Assembly: GCA_003116995.1 (NCBI GenBank)
Contig: BDSL01000004.1
Span: 2,294,001-2,358,000 of the forward strand
Source of the DNA: Yamagishiella unicocca
Lineage: Eukaryota; Chlorophyta; Chlorophyceae; Chlamydomonadales; Volvocaceae
Direction of reading: 5' to 3'
Length of the DNA: 64,000 bases
The notes beneath the pieces are model-generated. The model saw nothing but the letters and a program-made list of their open reading frames with translations, was not told where the DNA came from and did no database searches. The position numbers were made by a program, and so were the translations under genes. Shown here one piece after another: positions 13,099 through 23,933 of the stretch (positions are counted from its first letter, which is position 1; each line of letters starts with the position of its first letter).

Positions 13099-13771
13099 GA
13101 TGGCGAGGGTGCGTGCAAACTGGCGTGGTGATGACAAGGCGGCCTGCTGGCGCTGTGATAGCGAGGCGCGATTAGAAGCAGCAGGTGCAGCTGCTCCTTG
13201 CCGACCACTCTTCCTCGGTTCGGTTCTACTACAAGAAGGGTGGACCCCGCCCAACATGACCGCCAGCCGAGCGGCAGGATGGAAGGAAGGAAGGCACGAA
13301 CGATTGCAGAGTGACTAGTGTGACTAGGAGTGGTTGTCCGCCATCCGGACAGTGGGTAGCATACTTTGCGTCCGGTATTCATCCTCGCTCGGGAGTATGT
13401 TTTATTTCTCCGACAAGGCGCGTGTGTTCCGTCATTGTTGATGTGCGCTGAATCATTCATTCGGTTGCTTGGTGCTTCAGACGCGCCCTAGAGTATCGGA
13501 AGGTTGACGCGCCCTGGAGTATATGTCACCGTAGTGAGTCTACGGAGGGTCGGCAGCGGACCTCAATTGCTAGGCTGGTTTGGATGCATGACGTCGCCAA
13601 GTCGACTCACACAATACAGAAACCCAGTCCGCGGCAGCGGTCGCCGGAAGGGCGGCGATCCGGCATGGATCAGCATTGGCGGCGCAGGGCGGCGCAAGAA
13701 GCAAAGATACCTATCTCGCATGTTGTATCGTTGGGCCTTTTCCTAAGGCCCTGGGAGGGTTGCCAGGGACC

Positions 13772-13845
13772 AGGGTCCTTTGAGTAGTAGTAACTAATTA
13801 CAGTGGGCCCCAGACCATCGGGCGCATCGCCTAACATTGAGAGAG
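13772..13845 (-). repeat. Dispersed repeat, copy 1 (inverted)
   Basis: Read on the minus strand it contains cgatgcgcccgatggt followed by a tctgg...cccactgtaa block, matching copies at 15070-15140 and 15215-15290 on the plus strand. Confidence 0.8.
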
Positions 13846-15069
13846 ACGCAGGAAGAAGAGCAAACGTTGAGTGCGTGCTGATCTCCTGATGCAACTGAGC
13901 AAAGCTAACGTCCCGTGTTTCATTACCTATGGTCGCGAAGGGTTATTGAATTGATTTCCGTCGCCAGGCGCCGGAGATTGACCTTGGGCGTGGGATGCCC
14001 TCCCGCGCGTTGCGCGCGAGCAAGCGACAGCTCACATTCGCTAAAGTGCCCCATCACATACCGTCACGCTGCTGTAAGGCACTTGCGGCAGCATCAGTGC
14101 ATATTTCGCAAAGTGCAGTTATTCCGCTTGGCCGGTCTTTCCTACAGTAACGTGTTCGTGAGCAGTCGGACAGTTTTATTTATACGGAGGGAGGCAGGTG
14201 GTTGTAGGTGTCGTGAGCACGGAGGAAGTAAGTTGAGTCGGACAACGAGCACTGACCATTACACGCACAGCAGGGGTCATGACGCAGGTGGTGAGTTGTG
14301 ATGCAGGCGGTGAGAAAGCAGGCCGGAGTGCTATCGTTCTGTAGGGCGGCAGGGGCAACAGCAACAATAGGCCGGTAGGCTCGAAATGCGCTGTCGGCAA
14401 CACGTACCAGCAAGGATTGGAGCTCCGGCTCGCACAACATAATTTTACGCACTGTTACTCAGAGAGGCAGGGCCTTGACGCAGGGGTGGAGACCATCTGG
14501 CGCCAGTTCCTTACAGTTCAAGGTCTCGAGCGGGCCATGTCTACAGAGTTGCGGACATCTTGTCACTGTACCTTCTGAGACTGTAAGCCTGTAGCTAGCG
14601 GCGAAGTGCCTGCAGGCAACGCTTACTGGTGCTCGCTGCTGGTCTGCAGCACCAAAAGCCCGCCGTACTATACCCACACTATTGTGCTATCTAGCTGTTG
14701 GCTGGCGGTAGCATTGCGCTGGGGGCCGCAACGCGGGGTTCCACTGAACCAGACTGAACCACCGCATCACGCATCTGCCATTCAAACAGGCGGCTAAGAC
14801 GCGACAAACGGTTAAGTTGCGTTCAGCACAATACCTATTCCGACTGTACTCGAGCTGTTCCTTTATTGCGAGCTTCATTGCCAGCACCCGGGCCTCGAAA
14901 CAAATCCACAACGCTGTGATCGTCAACCAAAAAGACCTCGCTCGCGCGCTAATGGAATCGTGGTGTGTCACGCGGCAAGTGTGCTGCGGTCCCGCTACTT
15001 CAGCATTATGGCGGTCTGCCTCATTACCCCAGCAACCCAATGAATGTGGAAAATATATAATTTGCAGTC

Positions 15070-15290
15070 AATGCACACACCCGACGATGTGCCCGGTGGT
15101 TTTGCCTTCTGGTCTGGAGCCCACTGTAACGTGTACCACAGCCACACCTTTTAAGGTCTGGAGCCCATTGTAACAAGTACAATGCATGTCGGTCTTTGTT
15201 TCCTCCGTCTTGTTCAGTGTCAGGCGATGCGCCCGATGGTTCTACCTCTTGGTCTGGAACCCACTGTAACCGTTACAACAACAACCAGGC
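15070..15290 (+). repeat. Dispersed repeat, copies 2 and 3 (direct)
   Basis: Copy 2 (about 15070-15140) and copy 3 (about 15215-15290) share gatgcgcccgatggt-like and ctggagcccactgtaac blocks; a partial third hit with ggtctggagcccattgtaac lies between them. Each copy carries a TGTAA, so it could have been captured from, or supply, 3' ends. Confidence 0.75.
15274..15278 (-). terminator. Candidate poly(A) signal of RING-CH gene A
   Basis: TTACA on the plus strand is TGTAA on the minus strand, about 65 nt past the stop codon of gene A. TGTAA is the usual volvocine poly(A) signal. It falls within repeat copy 3. Confidence 0.5.
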
Positions 15291-15342
15291 GGGTCCAATG
15301 TGTCGTCGCACCGAGACGCACCGAGGAGCCACACGCGACCGA

Positions 15343-16490
15343 TCAACGGCTCCGCTCGTCCTGCTTGCGATCCTCACTCCACTCAAAGCCCCCGTCCTCG
15401 CCCGCCGCCCGCTTGGCGGCGCTGATTGCGGCACATGCCGCCGCCGCGTTGAAGCACTTCATTCCCTGCAGCTTGAGCTTCTCGCCGGAGGTGGGCGCAG
15501 CGCACTCGAAGGACACCTGCGCGGGGAGGCATGAACATGCAGGTCAGCACGCGATCCAGAGAGCGAGCTGGGGTAGGTGAGATCAGCCACCAGCACGAGG
15601 CCGGAAACTATGTTGCCAACACACAAACGCAGGTTAGGCACACATACACCGCGCCTCAGACCATGCATGTAAGAAGCTGATGACGGCGCCCGCGCAGCCC
15701 CAGCCCCCCTTTCGTGCCGCCTCTCCGCCGCACCTGGAAGTCGGAGTCGTACGGCAGTCCGAACAGGCACTTGACACGTGCGCGGAACTCGGCCATCCCA
15801 TCGATTCCGGGCCTGACGGGGATCTTGTAGTGCTGCGCGTCGGGAAAACAAGGACGGGGATCGACCTTAGGGTCGAAGTTTGACGGCGCTCGTGGGCTGC
15901 AGTAACGGGAATGATCATACAGCGCCGACAGCTGCAGCTTCAAGGACATTATGACCCTTTTGAATACGCCAGCGGGTCCACACATGCTACTTCCTAGCGG
16001 CCCCATCGATAATCCCACTTGCCTGGCCCTGATGGATGACGGCCATGAAGGGAACCACTTGTTGGGTGTGGGCGCGGAGGTGCTCGGGCGTGAGGTTCTC
16101 GTTGAGCTGCGGAAGGGCGTTGTTGCAGAAGCGACAGCGTGACTCCTCGCTGCGGTGGGCAGGGAGGCGGGTGAGGAGGGGATTACTTGAGGTAGATGCG
16201 GCGACCGACAGTCCACTGTTAGCGTCAATTGGAAGGCTTTTCGGTGTTATCACATTGATCACAGCGCGCGGGAAAGGCGGGAACAAGCGGTCGAGCGGGG
16301 CCGAGCGAGCGAGGCTCTTAGTAACGGGTGACGCGATTTGATGCGACACTTGCCTTCGGCCGGCGCTCTGTAGTTGCCAGCGCCCCAGGCAGGTGCGGTG
16401 GACGAAGCGAGGGCAGGGGCAGGGGCGCTCCAGCGCCTCTGTCTCGGCACCCAAAAGGCAGATCCAGCAGCAGTCGTCGGCGTTGGTCAT
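15343..16490 (-). CDS. RING-CH (RINGv) small protein, paralog A
   Basis: Likely membrane-independent E3 ubiquitin ligase-like protein of 178 aa. Exons on the minus strand: 16490-16354, 16149-16023, 15832-15734, 15516-15343 (137+127+99+174 nt). The N-terminus has a C4HC3 RING-CH pattern: C-W-I-C, P-C-P-C, H-R-T-C and C-R-F-C, split by intron 1. A second, unrecognised domain follows (K-I-P-V-R-P, F-R-A-R-V, L-F-G-L-P, then F-E-C-A-A-P and C-A-A-I-S-A-A-K-R), about 100 residues with beta/alpha alternation suggestive of a small beta-grasp fold (inference). Introns 1 and 2 both need GC donors (AG|GCAAGT) to keep frame. No TM helices, unlike MARCH ligases. Exon 3, intron 3 and exon 4 are almost identical to paralog C. 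Confidence 0.85.
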
Positions 16491-18305
16491 GTTGGCAAAT
16501 TAATTGAGAAAGGCTGCACAAGCGAAAAGTAAAGCTCTGGCTTGGTGCTTTATGCAGACGTTGTTAATGATTTTTGAGGAAGCTCATTGCAGTCTTTTGT
16601 ATTGTTGCCGGCAACGTGCAGGTCGTTTCACCGGTCGGTTGTCAGTCGCGTTTCAGTCGGTGACTTGATGCGACCAGACTTATGCCTACATCTCTGGACA
16701 TATGATTCTAAAATATTCACCTTTTGTTTCATGCAGGCTTTGATCACACGGCCTGCAACACCCGATACATCTAACATAATACCGTTGATGCCTGGGTAGA
16801 GTGCCAGGGTGCGTGTACGAGGCGCCGTCGCGCCAAAGAAAAGCGATGACAGCCTGCAAATTTAGGTGTAAAAGTGCTTCCATTCGGTGCCGTGTACCGG
16901 TAGTATGCCAACCCTCGCCTCCCGGTCTCGCTGTCTCGTACTACCCAACTACAGCAACAAACATGGCAATGTACGCCCGCGATGCCAATGACTAGCAAAT
17001 CAGCCGTTTCTTGAGGCTGCTGTTCAGGCCAGACCGGACCGAAGCCATTCCGGACGAAGCCTCAAAGTCACAGGTCCATGGGGGCGATTGGTTTGGTGCG
17101 GGTGGCCCAGCGCGACGCCGTGTGCCCATAGGGGGTGGATCACCCGGCCCCTTTTTCGCCGTCTGTGACTCTGTCGCAACCACACCCAACACACGCGCAC
17201 TCGCTCAAGCAGGCTCGCGCCGGCTGACGCACACGTTTGGGGCGTCCCCGCTACCGCAGCGTGTATAAAACCATGCGTGCATCCCGGGCAGTGACACACG
17301 GGTGGCCTCGCCGGCCACCCGGAGTATGCGCACACAGGAGCATCTCTGGACTCTACACGGCTCTGAACAGTAAGCGCACTGCGGCGAGGCGGCGTCTAAC
17401 CGAGGCCAAGGTGAAATCTCCGTGCCCTGAAGTGGATTAAACTACCCCACATAAAGAGATCTGTGCCACCTGGGGTAGAAGTAGTAATCATATCGCCGGG
17501 CTTCGGTCATATTTGCCAGTATTTGCAGGTGTGCGAAGGGCCGTGCGCAAACGGTTACACTTACAGTAGCCATGGTGCTTACGGTTAGCCCTCAGGTTAG
17601 CCCTCACCTCTTTGGCTGCGTTGGCTGCGCCTGGTATTCGTGAATGGCAGAGCCGGCCATGCCCTACATGTCTTGTGGACGCATCCCCGAACACCAGGCT
17701 TGTGATACAATAAAAGAGCACCACGCGTTGGTGCAAGCCTCCCAGCACACAAAAATGGACAAAACATAACCGAATAAACCAACTTCGTCGATTTGCGTCC
17801 CCCTATTTGCGTCCAACAAACGGCAACCACTTCGCCCGTCTCCGCCCTGCCCCGCTGCCCCAGGCTGCCCATACGTTATGTCAGACCGAGTCCGCCACTG
17901 CGTATGCGTGAGGAATAATACATTGAACAGTTTAAAAATACAACAGATTAATTGTATGCTTTGTCACAGATCGCCGTTCCGTCCACTCACAGCTATGCAT
18001 CATTCTTCTATACCAACGTATGTGCTTTGATTTGTAAATGTACACGCTGTCGCTTTTCTGGGTCTCGGGTCCCTTCTTGTTCTCGGGTCGCTCCTTGTTC
18101 TCGGGTCCCTTCTTGGTCTCGGGTCCCTTCTTGGCCTGGGGTCCCTTTTTCGTCCACGCCACACTGCGCCACATGCGCACGTCCCAGGCGCTCCGTCGCG
18201 ACATCCAGACAGTCAGTCTATCTGCTCCCAGAAGACCTCTGTGACGCCGTCCAGCGCTCCAGGCAGGTAGGGTGCGTGAGGCGTCCTGGCCACGTAGCGT
18301 GAGCC
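16491..18305. other. Gene-free interval between RING-CH genes A and B
   Basis: It holds the 5' flank of gene A and the 3' flank of gene B. Open frames here have no homology or splice logic. Visible structure is limited to the 18-bp tandem array at 18063-18152, a short duplication of ggttagccctca near 17585-17610, and mixed sequence. TTACA (minus-strand TGTAA) occurs near 17553 and 17560 and could end gene B. Confidence 0.55.
18063..18152. repeat. 18-bp tandem repeat, five units
   Basis: Units of tctcgggtcccttcttgg with few substitutions, immediately beyond the 3' end of RING-CH gene B. The unit length is a codon multiple but no coding context is seen. Confidence 0.9.
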
Positions 18306-20310
18306 TCAGCGCCCATCGGTGCTGGACTCGCGAAACGCGAAGCCTGGCTCCTCATCGCCCACAGCACGTTTGGCCGCAGAGATGGCGGCGCAGTGTGTCG
18401 CGGCATCGTAGCATTGGATGCCGTTCAGGCGCAGCTGCTCTCCTGTATGTGCGCGTGTGTGGGGGATGGGAGTAGGGATGGGGATGAGACGAAACAGAAG
18501 CTCTGTGGCGATAGGATGAAGAGCAGGGTGGGGGGTGCATGCTCGCGGTGCGGACGGCTACTCCACAGCTGGATGATCCGTGAGTATTCGCTCGAGGTAT
18601 GTCCACTATTCGCGTTCCGGTTTTCCGGAACGCAAGCGTTTTCCCTTACAAGAACAGTTCATCACGGACAGTGGCAAGTATGGCGCTTGGCGAACGAAAA
18701 CAAAGAGCTTCAGTAACGCCGCCGCCGTTGCCATGCCGATCCGGCCCGGTTCCGCATCCGTATGTTTAATCGATCGGCCCGGAATCCTGCCGCAGCAAGG
18801 CGTACGGCACGTAGCAATCGGCGCACGCACGTACGCCCACCTCCCAGGGGGGCGCGGCACTCGAAGGTGACCTGCACGTGGGCATGAGTGTACTGCATGC
18901 ATTGATGTCTTGCTTGCTTTCGATCCAGCAAGCCTTGGCGGGCAGAACAATGATCATCCTGACACGCGGTGGCGGTGATCCGCCGATCTGTCATCGGCGA
19001 TCCCAAAACCCTACATTACAAGAAGCCAAAACGGATTATCCCGAATCCCGGCAGGCTGGGGAGCACCGGGTTACGGAGCCTCGGAATCTGCCAGTGCTGC
19101 GCAGACAGCTGGCCAAAGTTGCAACCCTTCATTTCCTACAACCCCCCCCGTGCCTAGACAGGAGCACCGGCTACAGCCTCGTGCCCGCTTACCCACCTCG
19201 AAGTCGCACTCGGGCGGAAAGCCGAACAGCTCCTTGACGCGTTTGCGGAACTCGGTGAGCCCCTCGGGCCCGGGTCGCACCGGAACCTTGACCGTCTGTA
19301 TGCGCACGTGCGGTGGGACGTGTGAGCAGTTCATTGCTAGGTAAGGGCCTGGCTGCCCCGGCCGCAAGCCCAGCCAGATCGGCGGACGACAAGCTGCACG
19401 CTGCTAAGTTACAAACGGACAGTACCGGTAACGCATGTTTACAATGAGGGGGGCTCGAGTGCTTGCCACAGGACGATAGCGGAGGAGCGAAATCAAACAA
19501 ACGCGAGGAAACGGGAGGGGGAGTCCGGTGGCATCATGTGTAGGGTCGTCTCGCACTGCCGCAGCTCCGTGACACATGCGACGTACCTTGTCCCCGCACA
19601 CAACCGCCATCCAGGGCTGCACTTGTGCTGTGACCGTCTGGAGGTGGGGTGGAGTCAGCGAGCTGACCCAGGAGGGATACTCCTGCAAGCGGATCGAGGA
19701 AGCGCCAAGAAATGTTAACGCGGAATGCAGCCATGCAGACCATATGAAGGAGTGATTGCCAGGATGAACAATGAGCGCATCCATATTTGTCGGGCGGCTA
19801 GGTTCAAGTTTTCCTTCGATTTCTCCCTGCTACTCACCTCCTGGCAAAACCTGCAGAGACGCTCCTCCCTACGAGTAGGACAAGCATTACAAGGTTAAAA
19901 ACAATGACAAAAGTCACACGCAACGACGCAGAGGCAGCACCCTGGGCGCAGGACCCTGGGACAAGACCGCGCCTCGAAATTAAGCAAACTTGCCTGCTCC
20001 CGGCCGATTGTAGCTGCAGGGACAAAGGCGAAGCATTACACAAGTTACGTATGATTTTTGCTGTGGGAACGAATTTGGGGCTGCGGCGGTGAACTGTTGC
20101 GTCGCGACTTTGTTTCAGGCGCCGCGTCGATTCGGTACCAACCTGCCAGCGACCGAGGCACGTGCTGTGAACATAGCGCGGGCAGGCACAGGGTTTCAGA
20201 AGTTTGTGGCCCTCGGAGCTGATGTCAAGACAAATCCAGCAGGTGTCCTGTTCCGTGGTTGCGGCGCTGTCGCTGGTCGACGCTGGGGCAGCGCTCGCCA
20301 TCCACTTCAT
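18306..20310 (-). CDS. RING-CH (RINGv) small protein, paralog B (divergent, intron-rich)
   Basis: 193-aa paralog of A and C. Minus-strand exons: 20310-20143, 20013-19994, 19868-19838, 19682-19587, 19295-19197, 18871-18841, 18442-18306; summed length 582 nt with all phases closing. The RING-CH ligands are C-W-I-C, P-C-A-C, H-S-T-C and C-R-F-C. The C-terminal domain is conserved (K-V-P-V-R-P, F-R-K-R-V, L-F-G-F-P, F-E-C-R-A-P, C-A-A-I-S-A-A-K-R). Compared with A and C it has three extra introns, which leave a 20-nt exon (19994-20013) and two 31-nt exons. The intron after the 20-nt exon uses the same GC donor (AG|GCAAGT) at the same codon as in A and C. The first ATG at 20310 gives a 22-residue Ala/Ser/Thr leader before the RING; the ATG at codon 4 is possible. 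Confidence 0.8.
18612..18633. repeat. 9-bp inverted repeat with 4-nt loop
   Basis: gcgttccgg-tttt-ccggaacgc, a perfect short hairpin in the last intron of RING-CH gene B. Confidence 0.85.
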
Positions 20311-20588
20311 TGGTGATTGTGAATTAGATTATACGCCTACAGCAGCGCATGTGTTGGAGTATGTCCGTAGTGGAAGAGCTTTAAGACTTGCTGCCAACGG
20401 TCATGTCAAACTGCCGCCGTACGACAATCAATCGTGCCCCGTTGCTTACACTCACCTCCCTGACCTACGTCAAGTAAGTAACATATAAAAGTCGCAGGCC
20501 ACTGAAGTTGTTTTCATCGTGTTATAAATCATAAACAGACTCGTTCTGACATACTACACGCGTTCTTTGACTCAACGGCTAGACCAAA
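20311..20588. promoter_or_regulatory. Divergent promoter spacer between RING-CH B and the acidic small protein gene
   Basis: Only 278 nt separate two start codons facing away from each other, so both promoters and both 5' UTRs must fit here. An AT-rich stretch (ataaatcataaacag) lies at about 20524. No specific factor site is claimed. Confidence 0.6.
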
Positions 20589-22445
20589 ATGTCAAAGCCT
20601 TTGCCAAAAGGTGGGATAGACAAGTTCATGGGCATGCCGCTTGGCGACGCGGAAGGGTCAGAATCGGATTCGGAGTCCAGCAGCAGCTCTGAGCATGGCG
20701 AAGAACAGTCAAAAATTCCCCGTAAAAAGCAGACACTGAGCGTAGAAGACTTGGAGAGGGTAGGCTACAAGAGCGGCCCTAGCGTCCTCTTCGTCAAGCC
20801 ACCCTCGGAGGCTGAGCAGCAGGATTGGAATTGGTAAGTGCAAAGCAAACGTAGGTGCCCATACGTTACTACTTTTTAATGCTCGGCGTTCCCAGGTGTT
20901 GCTCCGTGCGTCCGTGTCCGCTCCCACCACCTCCCCACCCCCGGCTCACGCTACCGCGCAACAGGTCCAACGGCCGTGCTGCCAAAAAGGGAGCAGAGGG
21001 CGACGAGGAAGATGAAGAGGTGCGCGATGAGTCCAACCTTGGTGCGCAAAACCACACACCTGGGAGCAGGTGTTGTTAGTTTGCCCTTTAGACTGGGGGA
21101 CATCTGGATCGCAATTGGAAACACATCCACACAGATTCGTTTGGGCTTATGTTGCTGTCCGTACGAAGTTAGGGCTTGAGGCTTTCCCGCTGTACAACCT
21201 GGAGCGGTTACGAAGTCAGGGGTGAATGTGTTGGCAGACTAGGCAACCGTGTTTCCCCTAACAACGACGACCAGGCACAGATGCTGTTTGACATGTTGCA
21301 CAGATGATCCAAAAAATCCCGTTCGAGCCGGTGTACCGACGGCCCCGGCGGCGCAGTGCTTGGAAACTGAGGGGAGCCAGCGCGCTGTGCAACCCTGGGC
21401 AGCTTGGGGGGCTGCCGGGGGCGATGATCTCCGCTGAGGGGGACACAGGATCGCTCAGTACAGCTCAGCACCATACAGGGCGCCGTGTAGGATCATGTGC
21501 GGCACAACTGTCTGCGGCGTGTTGACTTTTGTTCGTGCAGAGGCACACGGGGCCCTTGATTGCGCGCAAGTTGGAATGCGGCTCGCCAAGCTGAACTGCA
21601 CCATGTGCTATCGACCCGTGCGCTTGACATGCCTCGTGATGATGGTAGATGTGATGTCGGAGTGCGGGCGGCGTCCTGATAATGCACTGTACCTGCAGCG
21701 ATAGAGCGCAGCTGTGTTGAGATGTGGGTGGGCCGGCCGGGCCGTTCACTAGTACTGGCGGTGTCATGCAGTGTTGGACCGCGTAGACTGAGGGCGCCAT
21801 TGAAAATGAGTTTCTAGGTGCCTTATGACATGCGCACGATATCCATAAATCAATGTGCTCTAGTTGCCGCCCTACCACACCTGGTCAGTATTTCTGCTGT
21901 GTCTCTATCGGCCCCTGTGTCCCCTCCTCATGCCGTGAATGCAGGACCGTACAGCGACACGTGAAGCGGTTACCAAGGCCGTTAACGACAGTGCCCTGCA
22001 CTCGGTAAAGGCCATGGAGCATGCGGCACGGCTGCGTGAGGAGTCCAAGCAGGAACGCTTCGAGGCCAAGCAAGAGCGCTGGGCCAAGGAGAAGGGCGCC
22101 AGCTTCAACCAGAAGGTATGATAGTAGTTGTGATGTTGCCTTGTTGCAGGTGCATAGCGTGGTATACGCATTTCCGGAACAAACTGACCGCAGCCGTGCC
22201 TTACTTACAAACTCCGAAGGTGTTAAGACAAGCGGTTCCCGCCGAAGCGGTTCTCTTCTGGGGAGACGGACATGCAGCCATGCGGATGATGCACCGAATC
22301 CCCTCAACCCACTGACATTCCTATGCCATTCTGCGCGCAGGAAAAGCGGAAACGCGATGCTGGGCAGTCATCACGGGGGAAAAACTACGTGGAAGAATCC
22401 AAGCGACAAGCCCGATCGTTCGGCGTCTACTCAGGCTTCGATTAA
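20589..22445 (+). CDS. Conserved small acidic/coiled-coil protein, possibly UPF0690 (C1orf52)-like
   Basis: About 191 aa from exons 20589-20833, 20965-21019, 21945-22115 and 22341-22445; phases close and the last exon ends at TAA. The N-terminus has a Ser/Glu/Asp-rich tract, then a G-Y-K-S-G-P-S-V-L-F-V-K-P-P segment ending in D-W-N-W. The middle is a charged helix rich in Arg, Glu and Lys (E-S-K-Q-E-R-F-E-A-K-Q-E-R-W). The end is a basic tail finishing G-V-Y-S-G-F-D. The layout (acidic start, hydrophobic-aromatic motif with D-W, basic helical tail) resembles the UPF0690 family of unknown function, but this is tentative. The 925-nt second intron could hide a further exon. The function is unknown; nuclear localisation would fit the charge pattern. 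Confidence 0.65.
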
Positions 22446-22616
22446 GACAACAGCGCTGGCGTACCATCTCTCTCTCTCTCTCCAATTACTTGTTGTCTAT
22501 CATTCGTTGATAACGTTCCATAACAAGCAAGACCCGCAACAGAAGCCATGTGCGGTTTCGTCTTGCAACGGCGTTCATACATTCATCGTTCAGTGGACGT
22601 AAGTCTAGCGCGCTCT

Positions 22617-22621
22617 TGTAA
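22617..22621 (+). terminator. Candidate TGTAA poly(A) signal of the small acidic protein gene
   Basis: TGTAA about 170 nt after the TAA stop, inside the 307-nt spacer to the convergent TXNDC9 gene. The two 3' UTRs probably sit close together or overlap. Confidence 0.5.
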
Positions 22622-22752
22622 CCGCCTAATGTGAAAGAGTCATCGCTCCTGCTACAAGCAATTAGAAGCCCTCTTCCCTCCAAGTCCCACTGCACTGTCC
22701 CACGGGTCAGCCCTTCTACACGAGGTGTGTGCAGGCACACAGAGCCAGCCTC

Positions 22753-23481
22753 TCAGTCGAAATCGCTATCCTCGTCACTGGCAGTCTTGGCATAGTGCGT
22801 GCTCTTCCGCACACTCTTCCCTGGCCCGTCCAGGCGGTCATCGTCGTCCCCCTCTCGCTCCGGCAGCTCAATCACCCCCATGCTTAGAAGTTGGCCTTCA
22901 AGCGAATCAGTTGTGAAATCGTCGCGCCCACCCAGCCCCTCGAAGCCGGTCACTCTCCCCACCGCTACTCCCTTCTGGAAGCCGAGAATGCACGGCAGCA
23001 TTTTTACGTTCAGCTTGACCGTGAAGAACGGTGACTCCGGTGCCGACAGCTTGATGAACCGCGTGTTGAAGTATTTGTGCGCCAGCACCTGCAAGTGCTT
23101 GTCCATGATCTTGCACCGCTCGAAGTCTCGATGGAAGAAATGACACACGACGAAATCCGTTTGTGTGGCAATTTCCAGGAAGTCTCCCTCCGTAATCTCC
23201 GTGTACGTGCCGTGACCCTTCTGGGTCAGCTGGTTACGCTTCTCGCGCTCAGCTTTTAGGCGGGCGATGCGGTCCTCGTGCAATTTCTGCAGTTCCTCGT
23301 CTTCCATAAGGTCATCCATGGCGACAAGCTGATGCTGATGGCCTTTGTTATCATTGGCTTGCTTGTCCAGTACCTCCCGCTTATAGTCTCGCACGGCGGC
23401 CTCGACCACCTGGCCGTAATTGATGGAGTTCATGGCCTGCCCAAACTGGGCGGCCTCTGCCGCGAAGGGCTTGTCCGACAT
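22753..23481 (-). CDS. TXNDC9: Thioredoxin domain-containing protein 9 / phosducin-like protein 3
   Basis: Intronless 242-codon gene, full length for the family (human ~226 aa). In yeast and animals this protein (Plp1/PhLP3) modulates the CCT/TRiC chaperonin during actin and tubulin folding in the cytosol. Seen: an N-terminal helical region (residues ~1-90, ending K-G-H-G-T-Y-T-E-I), then a thioredoxin fold with V-V-C-H-F-F-H-R-D-F-E-R-C-K-I-M-D and I-K-L-S-A-P-E-S-P-F-F, the family substitute for the CxxC site, so no redox activity is expected. The conserved G-R-D-D-F-T-T segment and the acidic D-E-D-S-D-F-D end match the family. The ATG at 23481 aligns with the expected N-terminus. It is the only intronless complete gene in the window. 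It converges with the acidic protein gene and diverges from NUP93. Confidence 0.95.
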   Translation of the reverse strand: MSDKPFAAEAAQFGQAMNSINYGQVVEAAVRDYKREVLDKQANDNKGHQHQLVAMDDLMEDEELQKLHEDRIARLKAEREKRNQLTQKGHGTYTEITEGDFLEIATQTDFVVCHFFHRDFERCKIMDKHLQVLAHKYFNTRFIKLSAPESPFFTVKLNVKMLPCILGFQKGVAVGRVTGFEGLGGRDDFTTDSLEGQLLSMGVIELPEREGDDDDRLDGPGKSVRKSTHYAKTASDEDSDFD

Positions 23482-23933
23482 GATTGTCCCTAGTATTCAA
23501 AGGATAGCTGCTGTAAAAACTGCAGTAGACAGCGGGGCGCGGCCCCAAAAACCAGTTCCACTGCTTTCACCAATCACTTGTCACTAATGCTATCCGCCAG
23601 CAAGACGTTGCCTATGATAGACAGTGAAACAAGTGTGCGAGTTGTCAGCGCTCCTTCGATATGTTGCACAGGCAGGGAACTACAAGCTGCAAATTCAAAA
23701 GGTATTATTATATACGATACACGTTAGGTTCCTGTTGCCAGAGGATAAATTAAAGAACTACCGTCGCGGCAGATATGGTTATTTGGTTTGCTTCATGCAA
23801 GGGCTGGACCCGCCAAAAAATGGAATGAGGAACAAACGTCCGCATGTTCATGTTGTCAGTTGCTGCCGCTTCAAGCACGCATGGATCAATATATAACATA
23901 GTTTAATCACGCCCTGGCGGCCTACGTTTGCAA
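23482..23933. promoter_or_regulatory. Divergent promoter spacer between TXNDC9 and NUP93
   Basis: 452 nt between two outward-facing start codons. AT-rich patches occur near 23705 (ttatatacgatac) and 23888 (atatataacat). Both housekeeping genes presumably share this region. Confidence 0.55.

Larger units (their letters stand above)
13099..15342. other. Gene-free interval: 3' flank of the REJ/PKD gene plus short repeats
   Basis: No ORF here has splice partners or recognisable domains. It should contain the 3' UTR of the upstream gene (a TGTAA occurs at 14073-14077, far downstream, so the true poly(A) site is uncertain) and the 3' UTR of RING-CH gene A on the other strand. The notable content is the repeat family at 13.77-13.84 and 15.07-15.29 kb. 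Confidence 0.6.

Noticed and set aside
15343..20310. RING-CH copies A and B as pseudogenes
   Set aside because: All zinc ligands, reading frames and splice phases are intact, provided GC donors are accepted.
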